DNA of 64,000 bases from Hymenobacter sp. UV11 (GCF_004684095.1 NZ_SRII01000006.1:62001-126000), one strand, 5' to 3'. Shown: positions 49,655-61,309, counted from the stretch's first letter. The notes: generated from the sequence alone by a model not told the origin. Numbers and translations are program-made.

Positions 49655-51952
49655 TTATTGCTTCTGAACCCGCAGGGTTTTGGCGCTACCATTGGGCAGC
49701 GTAATCCGGGCCATATACAGCCCGCTACGCAGGTCGCTCAGGTTATCGAGCGTCAGGCTGGCGTTCTGCACTGTGAGGTTTTGCTCACGCACTATGCGCC
49801 CCGTCATATCCAGTAGCTGTACGTGAGCGCTGCCATTGGCACCAATAGTAGTTGCATCAAGATTAAAGGCAACCTTATCGGCAAACGGATTGGGGTAGGC
49901 AGCCAAAGCACTTGTAGCAGTTGCACCATCAAAATTCACTGCGCGCACTGGGGAGAAAGATTCTTCACCCGTAATATCTAGCTGGCGCAGGCGGTAATAG
50001 CGAGTACCGGTTTTGCCCGCTTCGGCGTCGGTGTAAGTGTACTGGAGTTTTTGCGCACTGTTTGGATTTTGGCTGGCTAAAAAAGCCAGTTTGCGGAAAG
50101 ATGTACCATCCGTGGATACCTGCACTTCAAAACCAGCGCTATTCTGCTCAGTAGCGGTGGCCCAAGCCAGTAGCGCATTTTGGTTGCTACGCGTAGCCGT
50201 GAAAGCAATCAGGCTAACGGGTAGAGGGTTAGTTTTATCACCGAGGGTTAACGTAATTGTTGGGAGGGTAGGTATAGCTTTACGAGTTACTGTTTGAGCG
50301 ATTTCATCCACTGTGCCACCTAGAGAATTGTATGGAACACCATTCGTTATGGTACTAAACATCGCTAGGTTTTCCGGCTGGATGCCGCTCAATTCGCCGG
50401 GATTAGCAGCAGAGTATAAATAATGAAATATTACATCAAACGTAGAGCTACTGCTCACATTCGAGCCGCTGTCATCGTAACCGTTAATTATATACTGACG
50501 CTTAACGGCAACGGATGTTCCTGGTCCTTGTAGCGCATCACCTAGAACGCGCTGAATTCTGACTGAACCGGGACTTGTACTAGAGGTAATATCAATACCG
50601 ATATTACCAAAGGTCTGCTTATTTCCCTGGCTTGCTTGCCGGTTAACATTCGTAATACCCTTTATGTATGATACAGGAGTTTCTGCTTCACCCGCAACAA
50701 CGCTGATATTAGCAGCTGTCCCTAAATCAACAAAAGAGTTTTTACTAAAATCTAGGCCATAAGACGTTATGACACCACCCATAATATTATAAGCCGCTGA
50801 CTGAATAATAACTCCATTCGTTGGGTTATCGGGGCGGAATGCTATTATATTAAGGGGATTTACAGCGTTAATAACTGATTTAATACCCGTACCAGCTATT
50901 ATAATATCAGAGACATTTACCTGGCCCGTAATTAATTGGTTGTTACCAGCAAAAATAAGAGTAGAGTTCTTAGTGTTGTCAGTGACGCCACGAGCATCGG
51001 TAGTATTACCTGTAAGTCCACCCCCATTTTGAGTTAAGTTTCCATAAACCTTCAAAGTAGCAGTACGAATATTAAGTAGGCCAGCAGTACTACCACTTCC
51101 ATTAAGTGATAAGTCTAAAACCTCATATGGGTAATTGATATCATCTAGAATTGGGTATACTTGGGTGCCAGTCTTCTCGGGGATAATCACATTAGCTTTT
51201 GAATTCGGCACTCCGTTACTCCAGTTGGCGGCTAGTGTCCAATCTGTACTACCATTAGTGGGGCCAGTTGTAGTGCTTTGCCATACAGTAGTACCTCCAG
51301 GAGGAGTAACAGGAGGAGCTGTAACATAAAAAGCTAAGCTATATACGTTGCTTGGGTCCTTTAAAGAACTGCCATCCGCCCGGTCAAGCTGAAAGTACAA
51401 ATCAACCGTGTAATTTCCTCCATTTGTTAACCCCGCTAACAAATTAATGTTGGTAGCTCCAGAATCATAGATAACATACCCATTATTATTTGGGTCTGCG
51501 CTAAAGTTAGGCAGGCTCAATTGGGAGTAATTGTTTGGTGTTGGTGGAAAATTAGTCTGGTATACTCGGTAAAAAAGCTTTGTAGACACAACAGGTGAGT
51601 TAATACTGCCTGGCATGAAGTCAATCGAGCTATTGGTTAACACTAAACTACTATTACCATCCAAATCATAAGTACCCAAACTAGGATTAGGTACGGCGGG
51701 AGTAGAAGATGTATTGCCTAATCTAGTATATGTACTATTATTATAAGGCGTGACATAATTTAAACCAGCATAGGTGACCGATTGGCTAGTACTGCTAGTT
51801 GGCTTCTGAGTAAGCGTTATAGCGTCACCTCCAGGAGATTGTGCTGCCGCTTGCTGAGTAAAATCTGCCCCGAAAAGCAATAAGATTACCAATAGATTTT
51901 GCCAAGAGAGCCAGGTTGGCCTTGCCTGTCGTGAGAAAGTAGGAGTTTGCAT
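49655..51952 (-). CDS. Large secreted protein with T9SS sorting domain
   Basis: Extracellular protein exported by the Sec and type IX systems. The 765-residue product has a signal peptide (LLVILLLFGADFTQQAAAQS), a Ser/Thr/Asn-rich body with beta-strand character and repeats of NxT/NxS style, a fibronectin-like segment (PVSLIAFTATRSNQNALLAW, then YYRLRQLDITGEESFSPVRA) and a C-terminal type A sorting domain (SALAAYPNPFADKVAFNLDA, SGLYMARITLPNGSAKTLRV). The 5' two thirds are clearly AT-richer than the 3' end, suggesting that the body has been acquired or evolves fast. Function of the body is unknown; adhesin or surface matrix protein is a guess. Confidence 0.85.
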   Translation of the reverse strand: MQTPTFSRQARPTWLSWQNLLVILLLFGADFTQQAAAQSPGGDAITLTQKPTSSTSQSVTYAGLNYVTPYNNSTYTRLGNTSSTPAVPNPSLGTYDLDGNSSLVLTNSSIDFMPGSINSPVVSTKLFYRVYQTNFPPTPNNYSQLSLPNFSADPNNNGYVIYDSGATNINLLAGLTNGGNYTVDLYFQLDRADGSSLKDPSNVYSLAFYVTAPPVTPPGGTTVWQSTTTGPTNGSTDWTLAANWSNGVPNSKANVIIPEKTGTQVYPILDDINYPYEVLDLSLNGSGSTAGLLNIRTATLKVYGNLTQNGGGLTGNTTDARGVTDNTKNSTLIFAGNNQLITGQVNVSDIIIAGTGIKSVINAVNPLNIIAFRPDNPTNGVIIQSAAYNIMGGVITSYGLDFSKNSFVDLGTAANISVVAGEAETPVSYIKGITNVNRQASQGNKQTFGNIGIDITSSTSPGSVRIQRVLGDALQGPGTSVAVKRQYIINGYDDSGSNVSSSSTFDVIFHYLYSAANPGELSGIQPENLAMFSTITNGVPYNSLGGTVDEIAQTVTRKAIPTLPTITLTLGDKTNPLPVSLIAFTATRSNQNALLAWATATEQNSAGFEVQVSTDGTSFRKLAFLASQNPNSAQKLQYTYTDAEAGKTGTRYYRLRQLDITGEESFSPVRAVNFDGATATSALAAYPNPFADKVAFNLDATTIGANGSAHVQLLDMTGRIVREQNLTVQNASLTLDNLSDLRSGLYMARITLPNGSAKTLRVQKQ

Positions 51953-52364
51953 GAGGGAGAGAAAAGAAGTTTAAGAAGAAGTGCGTGAAGTTGTCAGCCC
52001 TGACATTTTGCGCCTTGTACGAACGCAATAAAGTTCAGTTAGGTATTTGAAAGATTTTCTTCAGTTAGAAAACTTATTTTTATACTTAAAAAAGTGCAAT
52101 GCTCATTTTGCGGCGGGTTTTGACTAAAACCATGCCTGAAAAAGAGTTAGCTTCGTTTTTTATGTGAATAAGTTTAATTATTGAATATATAAAGTAAATT
52201 TTTTATAACAAGCATTCCGCAAATGCTCAGCATCTTAGAAAAATTATTTCATACATAAAAAAAGCCACATGGGTAGTTTTTGGTAATAATCTAGTGGGCG
52301 TAGGAAGCCTCTTCCGCTTTACATCTGACTCTTCCCTTTCTTTGTGGGCTCATCCACTTAGATT
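51953..52364. other. AT-rich 412-nt intergenic region
   Basis: Lies between the divergent T9SS cargo gene and the DedA gene. It has A/T runs (for example near 52080-52100 and 52190-52260) but no open frame of note. A TTTCTTTG near 52335 resembles a -7 box for the DedA gene only weakly. No RNA gene or repeat could be recognised. Confidence 0.6.
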
Positions 52365-53030
52365 ATGGAGTTACTCAAACACTTTATCGACTTAGTTCTG
52401 CACCTGGATAAGACCCTCGTGAACGTCGTGCATGATTACGGCAACCTCACGTATCTCATCCTCTTCCTAATCATCTTCACGGAAACGGGCGTAATTGTGC
52501 TACCTTTTCTACCGGGTGACTCCTTGCTTTTTGTGGCCGGGACACTAGCGGCGCTGCCTAACCCGGAGAATGGCCACCCATTGCTCAACATCCTCTACCT
52601 CATTCCACTACTCATAGCCGCCGCTTTTATTGGGGATAATCTCAACTACGCTATTGGCGATTATTTAGGACCCAGAGTTTTTCGGGAAGACTTTCGATTT
52701 TTGAAGCGTAAGTATCTAGAGCAAACCCAGGCGTTTTATGCAAAGCATGGGGGCAAGACTATTATCATGGCGCGGTTCGTGCCGATTGTGCGCACTTTTG
52801 CGCCCTTTGTAGCGGGGGTAGGAACCATGACTTACCGGTATTTTGCCTCTTACAGCATTGCCGGCGCCGCCCTGTGGGTGGTGTCACTTACACTGGCAGG
52901 TTACCTGTTCGGGAATATTCCGCTTGTGAAGAACAACTTCACACTGGTTATTTATGCTATCATCCTGCTATCCGTCTTGCCGCCGTTGTGGCAGTTTGTT
53001 CGGGGCAAGATGCAAGGCAACCCAGCTTAA
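52365..53030 (+). CDS. DedA-family membrane protein
   Basis: Polytopic inner-membrane protein of the DedA group, implicated in undecaprenyl phosphate or phospholipid recycling. The 221-residue product has the signature FTETGVIVLPFLPGDSLLF, IGDNLNYAIGDYLGPRVF, and MARFVPIVRTFAPFVAGVGT with the two conserved arginines, plus four to five hydrophobic segments. Fifty-two nt before aroE, possibly co-transcribed. Confidence 0.92.
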   Translation: MELLKHFIDLVLHLDKTLVNVVHDYGNLTYLILFLIIFTETGVIVLPFLPGDSLLFVAGTLAALPNPENGHPLLNILYLIPLLIAAAFIGDNLNYAIGDYLGPRVFREDFRFLKRKYLEQTQAFYAKHGGKTIIMARFVPIVRTFAPFVAGVGTMTYRYFASYSIAGAALWVVSLTLAGYLFGNIPLVKNNFTLVIYAIILLSVLPPLWQFVRGKMQGNPA

Positions 53031-53082
53031 CCGCCATTGACAGCGGATTTTACCATTTTCCCACCTTGCTGCTGTCCTTTCC

Positions 53083-53826
53083 ATGCGCATTTTTGGACTG
53101 ATTGGCCGGTCACTTATCCACTCTTTTTCACAAGCTTACTTCAGCCAGAAATTCTCTCAGCTTCAGCTTGCAGACTATTCTTACAAGCTATTTGAATTGG
53201 CTGATGCCAGTGAGTTTCCGCAACTGCTGGCCCGCTACCCCAACTTAGCGGGGCTGAACGTGACTATTCCTTATAAGGAGCAGCTGTGGCCCTACCTGGC
53301 CGAGCTGGCGCCGTCGGCTAAGCTAGTAGGAGCCGTGAACGTGATTGAAGTGCGCGCTGATGGCAGCCTGGTGGGCCACAACACTGATTACGTAGGGTTT
53401 CGAGAGGCGCTGCGTCCTTTTTATCCGCACCGGGGCGGGGCAGCGCGGGCGCTGGTACTAGGAACCGGTGGCGCGGCCAAAGCGGTAGGCGTGGCGCTAC
53501 AGGAGTTGGATATTGCCTATCAGGTAGTATCGCGGCAGCCGGCAGCGGGCCAACTTTCCTATGAGGAATTGACCCCCCCGCTACTGGCCGACAACTCTCT
53601 TATTATCAATACTAGTCCTTTGGGAACCTACCCTAAGGTAGACGAATGCCCGCCCCTACCCTACGCGGCGCTCACGGACCGGCACTACTTATTTGACCTT
53701 GTGTATAACCCGAGCGAGACGCTGTTTTTGCAGCGTGGCCGCGCGGCCGGGGCGCAGATTAAGAACGGGTCTGAAATGCTGGAGTTGCAAGCCGAGGCGG
53801 CCTGGGCCATCTGGAATCAGCTATAA
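53083..53826 (+). CDS. aroE: Shikimate dehydrogenase
   Basis: Reduces 3-dehydroshikimate in aromatic amino-acid synthesis. The 247-residue product has the substrate site GRSLIHSFSQAYFSQKF (Ser-x-Ser), LNVTIPYKEQ with the catalytic Lys, GHNTDYVGFREAL with the Asp of the catalytic pair, and the cofactor loop VLGTGGAAKAV. Slightly shorter than E. coli AroE. A long inverted repeat with wrbA follows. Confidence 0.95.
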   Translation: MRIFGLIGRSLIHSFSQAYFSQKFSQLQLADYSYKLFELADASEFPQLLARYPNLAGLNVTIPYKEQLWPYLAELAPSAKLVGAVNVIEVRADGSLVGHNTDYVGFREALRPFYPHRGGAARALVLGTGGAAKAVGVALQELDIAYQVVSRQPAAGQLSYEELTPPLLADNSLIINTSPLGTYPKVDECPPLPYAALTDRHYLFDLVYNPSETLFLQRGRAAGAQIKNGSEMLELQAEAAWAIWNQL

Positions 53827-53830
53827 GCCG

Positions 53831-53897
53831 CATTGACTGCAAAGCGGGGGATAGGGACGAGCTAATGCCGTTCCTACCCCCCGCTTTGCAGTCAATG
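53831..53897. terminator. Long inverted repeat between aroE and wrbA
   Basis: Arms 53831-53859 and 53869-53897 (29 nt each) pair with two mismatches around a 9-nt loop. Again the inner part is the GGGGTAGG word (left copy altered to GGGGGATAGGG, right copy CCTACCCCCC). Convergent genes on both sides make a bidirectional terminator likely. Confidence 0.8.
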
Positions 53898-53910
53898 TGC
53901 GACTAGCTGC

Positions 53911-54528
53911 TTATTGCTTGGCGGCTAGCTTGCTGGCTATCTCAGCGGTGTGGCGGCCTTGGAAACGGGCACCTTCCAACTCGTTGGGGCTGGGCTGGCG
54001 CTCGCCCTTGCCACCGGCCACGGTGCTGGCGCCGTAGGGCGTGCCGCCGGTTACTTCCTCGTGGCCCATCTGGCCCTGCCAGGCGTAGGGTAGGCCTACG
54101 ATGACGAAACCGTGGTGAAGCAGCTCGGTGTGAAAAGCGCGAATGGTTTCTTCCTGGCCGCCGTGCTGGGTGGCGGTGCTCACGAAAGCGCCGCCGACTT
54201 TGCCCACTAGGGCGCCTTTGGCCCAGAGGCCGCCCGTGCTGTCCATAAAGGCCTGCATCTGGCCGCAGAGGTTGCCGTAGCGGGTGGGCGTGCCGAAGAT
54301 GATGGCATCGTACTCGACTAGCTCCGTGGGAGTAGCGACGGGCAGATGCGCGAAAGCCTGCTGCGCGCCGGTAGCGCCAATCTGGTCCAGAATCTCCTTG
54401 GGCAGCGTTTCGGGCACGCGCTTGATGACGACTTCATTGCCGGCTACTTCGCGGGCACCTTCGGCGATAGCTTCTGCCAACTTCCAGACGTGGCCGTAGG
54501 TTGAGTAAAAGAGGATGAGGGTTTTCAT
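53911..54528 (-). CDS. wrbA: WrbA-type NAD(P)H:quinone oxidoreductase
   Basis: FMN flavoprotein that reduces quinones by two electrons, limiting oxidative stress. The 205-residue product has the flavodoxin start [20 protein letters not shown], the FMN loop [34 protein letters not shown] and [14 protein letters not shown]. Length and motifs match WrbA. Gene neighbours do not suggest a special role. Confidence 0.93.
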   Translation of the reverse strand: MKTLILFYSTYGHVWKLAEAIAEGAREVAGNEVVIKRVPETLPKEILDQIGATGAQQAFAHLPVATPTELVEYDAIIFGTPTRYGNLCGQMQAFMDSTGGLWAKGALVGKVGGAFVSTATQHGGQEETIRAFHTELLHHGFVIVGLPYAWQGQMGHEEVTGGTPYGASTVAGGKGERQPSPNELEGARFQGRHTAEIASKLAAKQ

Positions 54529-54839
54529 GGGAAATGAGAAAATGAGGGGTGAAACGGGTGACTATCAGTACGGATTGGACCAAAGAGGCGGCCTATTAAT
54601 GTAGGCACATTAAATGTATACGTATTGTTTCACGAAGTAGAGAAAAATCTTTGTAATTAATTAATTTTCATAATATTACCGCATAAGCGCAAAAACTTTT
54701 ATCCTCTTTTGCAACGCATGCTAGCCATTCGGCTTCTTAGGGGTGTGCAAAGCGCAACCAGGTAGCAACATATCTTTCGTAGGCAGTAAGCAGCGCGTAT
54801 GTTGAACGTCTTTTATTCCGGCGCTGGCCGGCCCCGTTT
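54529..54839. other. 311-nt divergent intergenic region
   Basis: AT-rich gap between wrbA (minus) and the ECF sigma gene (plus). An AATCTTTG near 54646-54653 is one base off the -7 consensus and could serve the sigma operon. No open frame or RNA gene is apparent. Confidence 0.45.
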
Positions 54840-55469
54840 ATGAGTGCTGCTGCCTGGCCCGCGTCGGCCGCCGGGGCACCTAACTCTGCCAGCAACCACC
54901 TTACCGTGAGCCGCTCAGGTCCCCCTACCCCGCCGAGCGAGGCCGAACTGATAGATGGCTGCCTACTGGGCCGGCAACTGGCCCAGAAGCAGCTATACGA
55001 GCGGTACTCGGCCCGCATGATGGCCGTGTGCCTGCGCTACGCCCAAACGACTTTTGAGGCCGAAGACATCTTGCAGGAAGGCTTCCTAACGGTGTTTCGG
55101 ACGCTGGGCAGCTTCCGGCGCGAGTGCCCGCTGGAGTTCTGGATTCGGCGCATTATGATAAACGCGGCCTTGCGCCAGCACCGCCGCAACGCGCCGCTGG
55201 TGGCGGTGAGCGACGGCGATTATCCGGAAACGCTGGCCAGCGAAGAATTTACGTTTAGCAACTATGCCTACGGCGAGCTACTGAACGTAGTGCAGGAACT
55301 GGCCCCGCGCTACCGGCTGGTTTTTAACTTATACGCTATCGAAGGCTACACGCACAAAGAGATTGGCGAGATGCTGGAGATTTCGGAAGGCACCAGCAAA
55401 TCGCAGTATTCCCGCGCTCGTGTGGTGCTCCAAAACAAGCTTGCCCGCCTTCAACCTCCTACTACTTAA
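54840..55469 (+). CDS. ECF-type RNA polymerase sigma factor
   Basis: Alternative sigma factor heading a four-gene operon. The 209-residue product has region 2 (QKQLYERYSARMMAVCLRYA, FEAEDILQEGFLTVFRTLGS, LEFWIRRIMINAALRQHRRN) and region 4 (LAPRYRLVFNLYAIEGYTHK, LEISEGTSKSQYSRARVVLQ). The first 40 residues are Ala/Pro/Ser-rich and partly encoded by a CCTACCCC word; a start further inside is possible. The next gene, 16 nt downstream, encodes a membrane protein that may be its anti-sigma factor. Confidence 0.92.
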   Translation: MSAAAWPASAAGAPNSASNHLTVSRSGPPTPPSEAELIDGCLLGRQLAQKQLYERYSARMMAVCLRYAQTTFEAEDILQEGFLTVFRTLGSFRRECPLEFWIRRIMINAALRQHRRNAPLVAVSDGDYPETLASEEFTFSNYAYGELLNVVQELAPRYRLVFNLYAIEGYTHKEIGEMLEISEGTSKSQYSRARVVLQNKLARLQPPTT

Positions 55470-55485
55470 TTAGCTACTACGCCTT

Positions 55486-57150
55486 ATGAACCCATCGACC
55501 CCGCCCAAGGGTAGTCTGGAAGACCTGTTTCGCCACCACTTGCTGGAAAGCGAGGCGGCCGCGGTGCCCCCGCGCCCGCAGGTGTGGGAGCAGCTGGACA
55601 ACAGCCTGCTTCTGGCTCAGAATGAACAGTATCGGCGGCGCCTGCGGGTGCACCGCTGGGCCATTGCGGCCAGCTTGCTGCTGGCATCTCTGGCGGGCAG
55701 CGGCTGGTGGCACAGCCAGCAGCCGCAGTCGCCAACGCTAGCAACGGCTACCCCAGTGGCCCAGCCGGCCGAAGTGCCTGGCCTGGCCGCCGCACGCCGC
55801 GCCGTGGCTACGCCGGGGCTAGCGGCTGCGCCCACTACCGCGGCTATCAGCCGCTCCAGCTACTCTACCACTCCTACTCCTGCAGCTATCGACCAAACTA
55901 CTACTCTTCGGGCCAAAGCCCAACCAACCGATTTTTATGCCGTGGCTACTGGCCGGGCGGCTACCTCCCGCTACCCGGCCCAGCCGGCGAACCGGCAGGT
56001 GGCCAGCACGCAGCCTGCGCGTGAGGTAGCTGCTTGGCAACAGCAGGAGGAAGACGCTACTACTGGCACGTACGCCGGCCAGCTAGGTATGGCCGGGCGT
56101 ACTTCCCGCTCCGTGGCGGCGGCTACGCAGGCAACTACCCCGGCGGGCGGCCTGCAGCGGGGCTCCCTACCCCCCACTAGCAGCGCGGAAGCGGGCGTGC
56201 TGGCTCTGGCGACGGAGGTATCGGCTACCGCGCCGGTTGCGTTGGATGAGCAGACGCTGGCTGCTGTGGCCGGCACCAGCACGGCTACCCTGGCCACTCA
56301 GGAACTGGCGATGAATAGCTTGTCGGCCCACACGGTTGGCCTGGATGCGCCGGGTGCGGCATTGCCTGCCAGCCTGAGCCCGGTAGCGGTAACTATGCCG
56401 CCCGTGGAACTGGCGCGGCACTGGCAATACGGAATTTCTTACGCGGCCAGCGCCTTTCATCCCAATATCGACTTTACAAAAGCTGCCACCAGCTACAACT
56501 CCTTTTTGGGGGCCAACTCGGCCAGCCTGACCACCAGCGCAGCGGCCGAGTACCGCAACAACCTGCACGCCGGCCTGGGCCAACGCCTGGGCGTGTGGGC
56601 CAGCCGCCGCCTGGGCGGCAGCCGCTGGCGCCTGCGCACGGGCCTGGAGCTGGCCCAGAACACCGCTACTTCGGCTACTTCAATGTCGTTTGTGGGCGAG
56701 CAGGTAGCCAGCCTCACCTACGCGCAGGCCATGCGGCCCCAGTTGCAGCGCACCTCCTACCGCTACCGCTCGGCCAGCGCGGCGGCGGAGATGCGCTACG
56801 CTAGCCCACTCAAAACGGGCTTCTCGCTCTACGGCCGGGTAGGGGCACTGCTGACTGCCCTGCTCAACGTACGCAGCGATGTGGATGGCACGCCCGAGGC
56901 TACGCGCACCTATAACCTGCTCTCTACCACCTCGCCCTACCGGCCCCTCACCGCCTCGCTACGCGGCGGCGGCGGTATTCAGTACCGGCCAGTGGGCCAC
57001 CAGTGGGCCCTTAACCTGGGGCCAGTGGCTGATTTTGGCATCCTGAGCCTCAACGCGGACCCGAGCCAGGACTTCTGGCATCAGCAACGGCCCTACAGCT
57101 TCGGGCTGGAGGCTGGGCTGGAGCTGGGCCGGCCGTTCAGACTACAGTAG
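55486..57150 (+). CDS. Envelope protein: candidate anti-sigma with C-terminal beta-barrel-like domain
   Basis: The 554-residue product has four visible parts: a short charged N-terminus (SLEDLFRHHLLESEAAAVPP, then RPQVWEQLDNSLLLAQNEQY), one membrane helix near residues 62-77 (RWAIAASLLLASLAGSGWW), a long Ala/Thr/Pro/Gln-rich linker (about 80-300), and a C-terminal part (about 305-554) of alternating polar and hydrophobic strands ending ECLELGRPF-like (AGLELGRPFRLQ), as in porin-type outer-membrane barrels. It follows an ECF sigma gene by 16 nt. One reading is a one-piece signal transducer from outer membrane to sigma factor; the domain assignment is by eye and no family is certain. Confidence 0.65.
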   Translation: MNPSTPPKGSLEDLFRHHLLESEAAAVPPRPQVWEQLDNSLLLAQNEQYRRRLRVHRWAIAASLLLASLAGSGWWHSQQPQSPTLATATPVAQPAEVPGLAAARRAVATPGLAAAPTTAAISRSSYSTTPTPAAIDQTTTLRAKAQPTDFYAVATGRAATSRYPAQPANRQVASTQPAREVAAWQQQEEDATTGTYAGQLGMAGRTSRSVAAATQATTPAGGLQRGSLPPTSSAEAGVLALATEVSATAPVALDEQTLAAVAGTSTATLATQELAMNSLSAHTVGLDAPGAALPASLSPVAVTMPPVELARHWQYGISYAASAFHPNIDFTKAATSYNSFLGANSASLTTSAAAEYRNNLHAGLGQRLGVWASRRLGGSRWRLRTGLELAQNTATSATSMSFVGEQVASLTYAQAMRPQLQRTSYRYRSASAAAEMRYASPLKTGFSLYGRVGALLTALLNVRSDVDGTPEATRTYNLLSTTSPYRPLTASLRGGGGIQYRPVGHQWALNLGPVADFGILSLNADPSQDFWHQQRPYSFGLEAGLELGRPFRLQ

Positions 57151-57207
57151 CCTACCGGCTGCTGACCCGACTACTGCACTACTCTCCACTCTTTCCACAA
57201 CAAGCTT

Positions 57208-58176
57208 ATGTCCTTCCTGTTACGCATCTTATTGGTGGCGGTGGCCGGCCTTTGCCTGATAGGTACCCGCCTGGTTATGCAGCGCCACCTGAACACGGAA
57301 ACGGCTAGGCTGGCGCCGGTAAATGCTGTGGTAGGCGACGCGAGCTACCTGGCTTTTTTTGGAGAGGCCCCAACGGCGGCTACCCCCGATTTTTTGCGCA
57401 TTCAGACGCACTTGGCTTATGCCGAGCAACTGCTGCGCCAGCGCACCCCAGCGGGGCTGCCAGCGGCCCAGCGCCAGCGTCGGGCGCAGCTGCTCGATTT
57501 ACTCCATAGCTACTGGCAGGCAGGCGTGTTTCCGCATAATGAAGCGCCCGATGGCCAGCGCCACCCATGCTTTATTGATGGGACGGGGCGCATTTGCGCA
57601 GTTGGCTACTTGGTGGAGCAGACGGCCAGCCGGGCCGCCGCCGAGCGTATCAATCGGCGCTTTCAGTACCAAGACATTACGCAGATGCGCGATGTGGCCC
57701 TCAGCCGCTGGGTGGCGGGTAGTGGGCTGAGCGTAGCCGACTGCGCGCTTATTCAGCCAACGTATAATTTTCAACAGCCCGAAACGCTTACTAATGGCTA
57801 CGCTACCTCCTCGGCTCTGCTAGGAGGCGCCAACCTGGCGGCCATCGCGCTCAACCGCTCGGCGGCCGGCCAGCAAACGGGCCGCTGGCTGCCGCTGCTG
57901 ACCATGGCTACCGGCGCTACGCAAGCCATTGTGGGCATGGGCAACTTTCCGAGCGAGGATAATTATTATAGCACTTCCGGCGATGCGCGCCGCTACGTTT
58001 CCATCGCCAACGTGGGGGTAGGCACGGCCACGCTGCTTTTCGGCACCTGGAGCCTGTTGCACCGCAGCGCTGCCAACAGCCAGCTGCCCCGCACCAGCTG
58101 GAACGTGGGCCCTTCGCCAGCGGGCGGCGGGCAGCTGGCCAGCGGTACCAGCCTTTTTGTAACGCGTCGCTTTTAG
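57208..58176 (+). CDS. Membrane-anchored protein of unknown function in the sigma operon
   Basis: The 322-residue product begins with one hydrophobic segment (LLRILLVAVAGLCLIGTRLV), then a helical part with Gln/Arg-rich sequence, and a compact conserved-looking block around residue 115-135 (HPCFIDGTGRICAVGYLVE, with two cysteines that could form a disulfide). Two further hydrophobic stretches follow (GANLAAIALNR, GVGTATLLFGTWSLL). It lies 57 nt after the beta-barrel gene and 9 nt before a lipoprotein gene. I do not recognise the family; operon membership suggests an envelope role. Confidence 0.6.
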   Translation: MSFLLRILLVAVAGLCLIGTRLVMQRHLNTETARLAPVNAVVGDASYLAFFGEAPTAATPDFLRIQTHLAYAEQLLRQRTPAGLPAAQRQRRAQLLDLLHSYWQAGVFPHNEAPDGQRHPCFIDGTGRICAVGYLVEQTASRAAAERINRRFQYQDITQMRDVALSRWVAGSGLSVADCALIQPTYNFQQPETLTNGYATSSALLGGANLAAIALNRSAAGQQTGRWLPLLTMATGATQAIVGMGNFPSEDNYYSTSGDARRYVSIANVGVGTATLLFGTWSLLHRSAANSQLPRTSWNVGPSPAGGGQLASGTSLFVTRRF

Positions 58177-58185
58177 CAGCTTGCC

Positions 58186-58587
58186 ATGAAGGCTCTTCCT
58201 TTTATTCTGATAATCAGTGGGTTGTTGGCTTGCAAGAAAGAAGCTCCCAGCCCGGCCCCAACCTTCGAACTGGTATATCAGCAGCCCGCTACCATACAGG
58301 CTAGCGGCGCGGTGCAGGCCACGCTCACGGTCATCAATGAGTCGCGCTGCCCCAGCGATGTGGTCTGTATCACGGGCGGCACGGTGGCCGTGACGGTGAC
58401 TTTCACCGGCGCGGGCCCAGACCAGACCGCGCGCCTGGGCTACGACCGCAGCTACACGCGCGACTCGGTGCTGGTGACGCTGCACAGCCAAGCGTACTGG
58501 CTCCGGCTGCTGGCAGTCAATCCCTACCCCTCCACCCAGAACGCCAGCCAGGTCAGAACGGCCACGCTGCGCCTGCGCCCGCAGTAG
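58186..58587 (+). CDS. Small lipoprotein in the sigma operon
   Basis: The 133-residue product has a lipoprotein signal (MKALPFILIISGLLACKKEA, Cys 16). The mature part looks like a single beta-sandwich (FELVYQQPATIQASGAVQAT, VAVTVTFTGAGPDQTARLGY) with two cysteines (RCPSDVVCITGG). Nine nt after the previous gene, so co-transcribed. Function unknown. The 104-nt gap to uvrB begins with a CCTACCCC copy. Confidence 0.7.
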   Translation: MKALPFILIISGLLACKKEAPSPAPTFELVYQQPATIQASGAVQATLTVINESRCPSDVVCITGGTVAVTVTFTGAGPDQTARLGYDRSYTRDSVLVTLHSQAYWLRLLAVNPYPSTQNASQVRTATLRLRPQ

Positions 58588-58691
58588 CCCTCCCGTAGCG
58601 GGCCCTACCCCCTCGTTTTATTCGGAAGCGCAGAAACCTCGGCGGTGAGTTTGGGGTTAGGAAGATTGGCCTTTTTTCCGGTCGCCTTCGC

Positions 58692-60737
<2,046 letters not shown>

Positions 60738-60780
60738 GTAGCTGGTACCGTAGTTTTGGCGGGCACCCTACCCCCTCACT

Positions 60781-61308
60781 ATGCGCAAGCTTTCGTTTAT
60801 TTCTCTACTCGGCGGCTTGTTGAGCCAGGCCTACCCCGCCCTTGCTCAGCAAGCCGCCAAACCGGTGTACCTGCAGATTTTTTACGAAGGCAGCGGCTGG
60901 CTGTCGGGCCAGCGGGTTCTGTCTTACAGCCCGGCGTTTCGGGGTAAGGTCGAAGAATTAGTAGCGGAGCCCGATTCTATTCGGCAAGTATCGCCCAATG
61001 CTCACATGGAAAGGCCTACCGACTTAGGCACTACGAGCTACACAACCGTGACGACTGAGAAAGGCACGGTCGTTCCCGACCGCAATGGCAAAGTGCACTT
61101 CCAGACCGCTGCTGAGTACAAACTAGCTCAGCAGCAGGAAAAAGTCCTCCTCAACCGCAGCTTCAGGCTGCTGCAAATGCGCGGCGACCTAGCCCGTATC
61201 ACCTTATCTAAGGCGCTGAATGATGCCGCCGCCGAAGGCTGGGAAGTAGTCCAAATGACTTCCTGGGGGTCGCAGGGCAGCTTGGTATACCTGCTGCGCC
61301 GGCGCTAG
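60781..61308 (+). CDS. Secreted protein, C-terminus DUF4177-like
   Basis: The 175-residue product has a signal peptide (LSFISLLGGLLSQAYPALAQ). The C-terminal 35 residues (LSKALNDAAAEGWEVVQMTS, ending LVYLLRRR) resemble the DUF4177-type pattern of an amphipathic helix followed by GWE-V and a closing strand. The middle part is polar. It lies 43 nt after uvrB but is transcriptionally unlikely to share its role. Convergent with the broken DCC gene. Confidence 0.65.
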   Translation: MRKLSFISLLGGLLSQAYPALAQQAAKPVYLQIFYEGSGWLSGQRVLSYSPAFRGKVEELVAEPDSIRQVSPNAHMERPTDLGTTSYTTVTTEKGTVVPDRNGKVHFQTAAEYKLAQQQEKVLLNRSFRLLQMRGDLARITLSKALNDAAAEGWEVVQMTSWGSQGSLVYLLRRR

Positions 61309-61309
61309 C

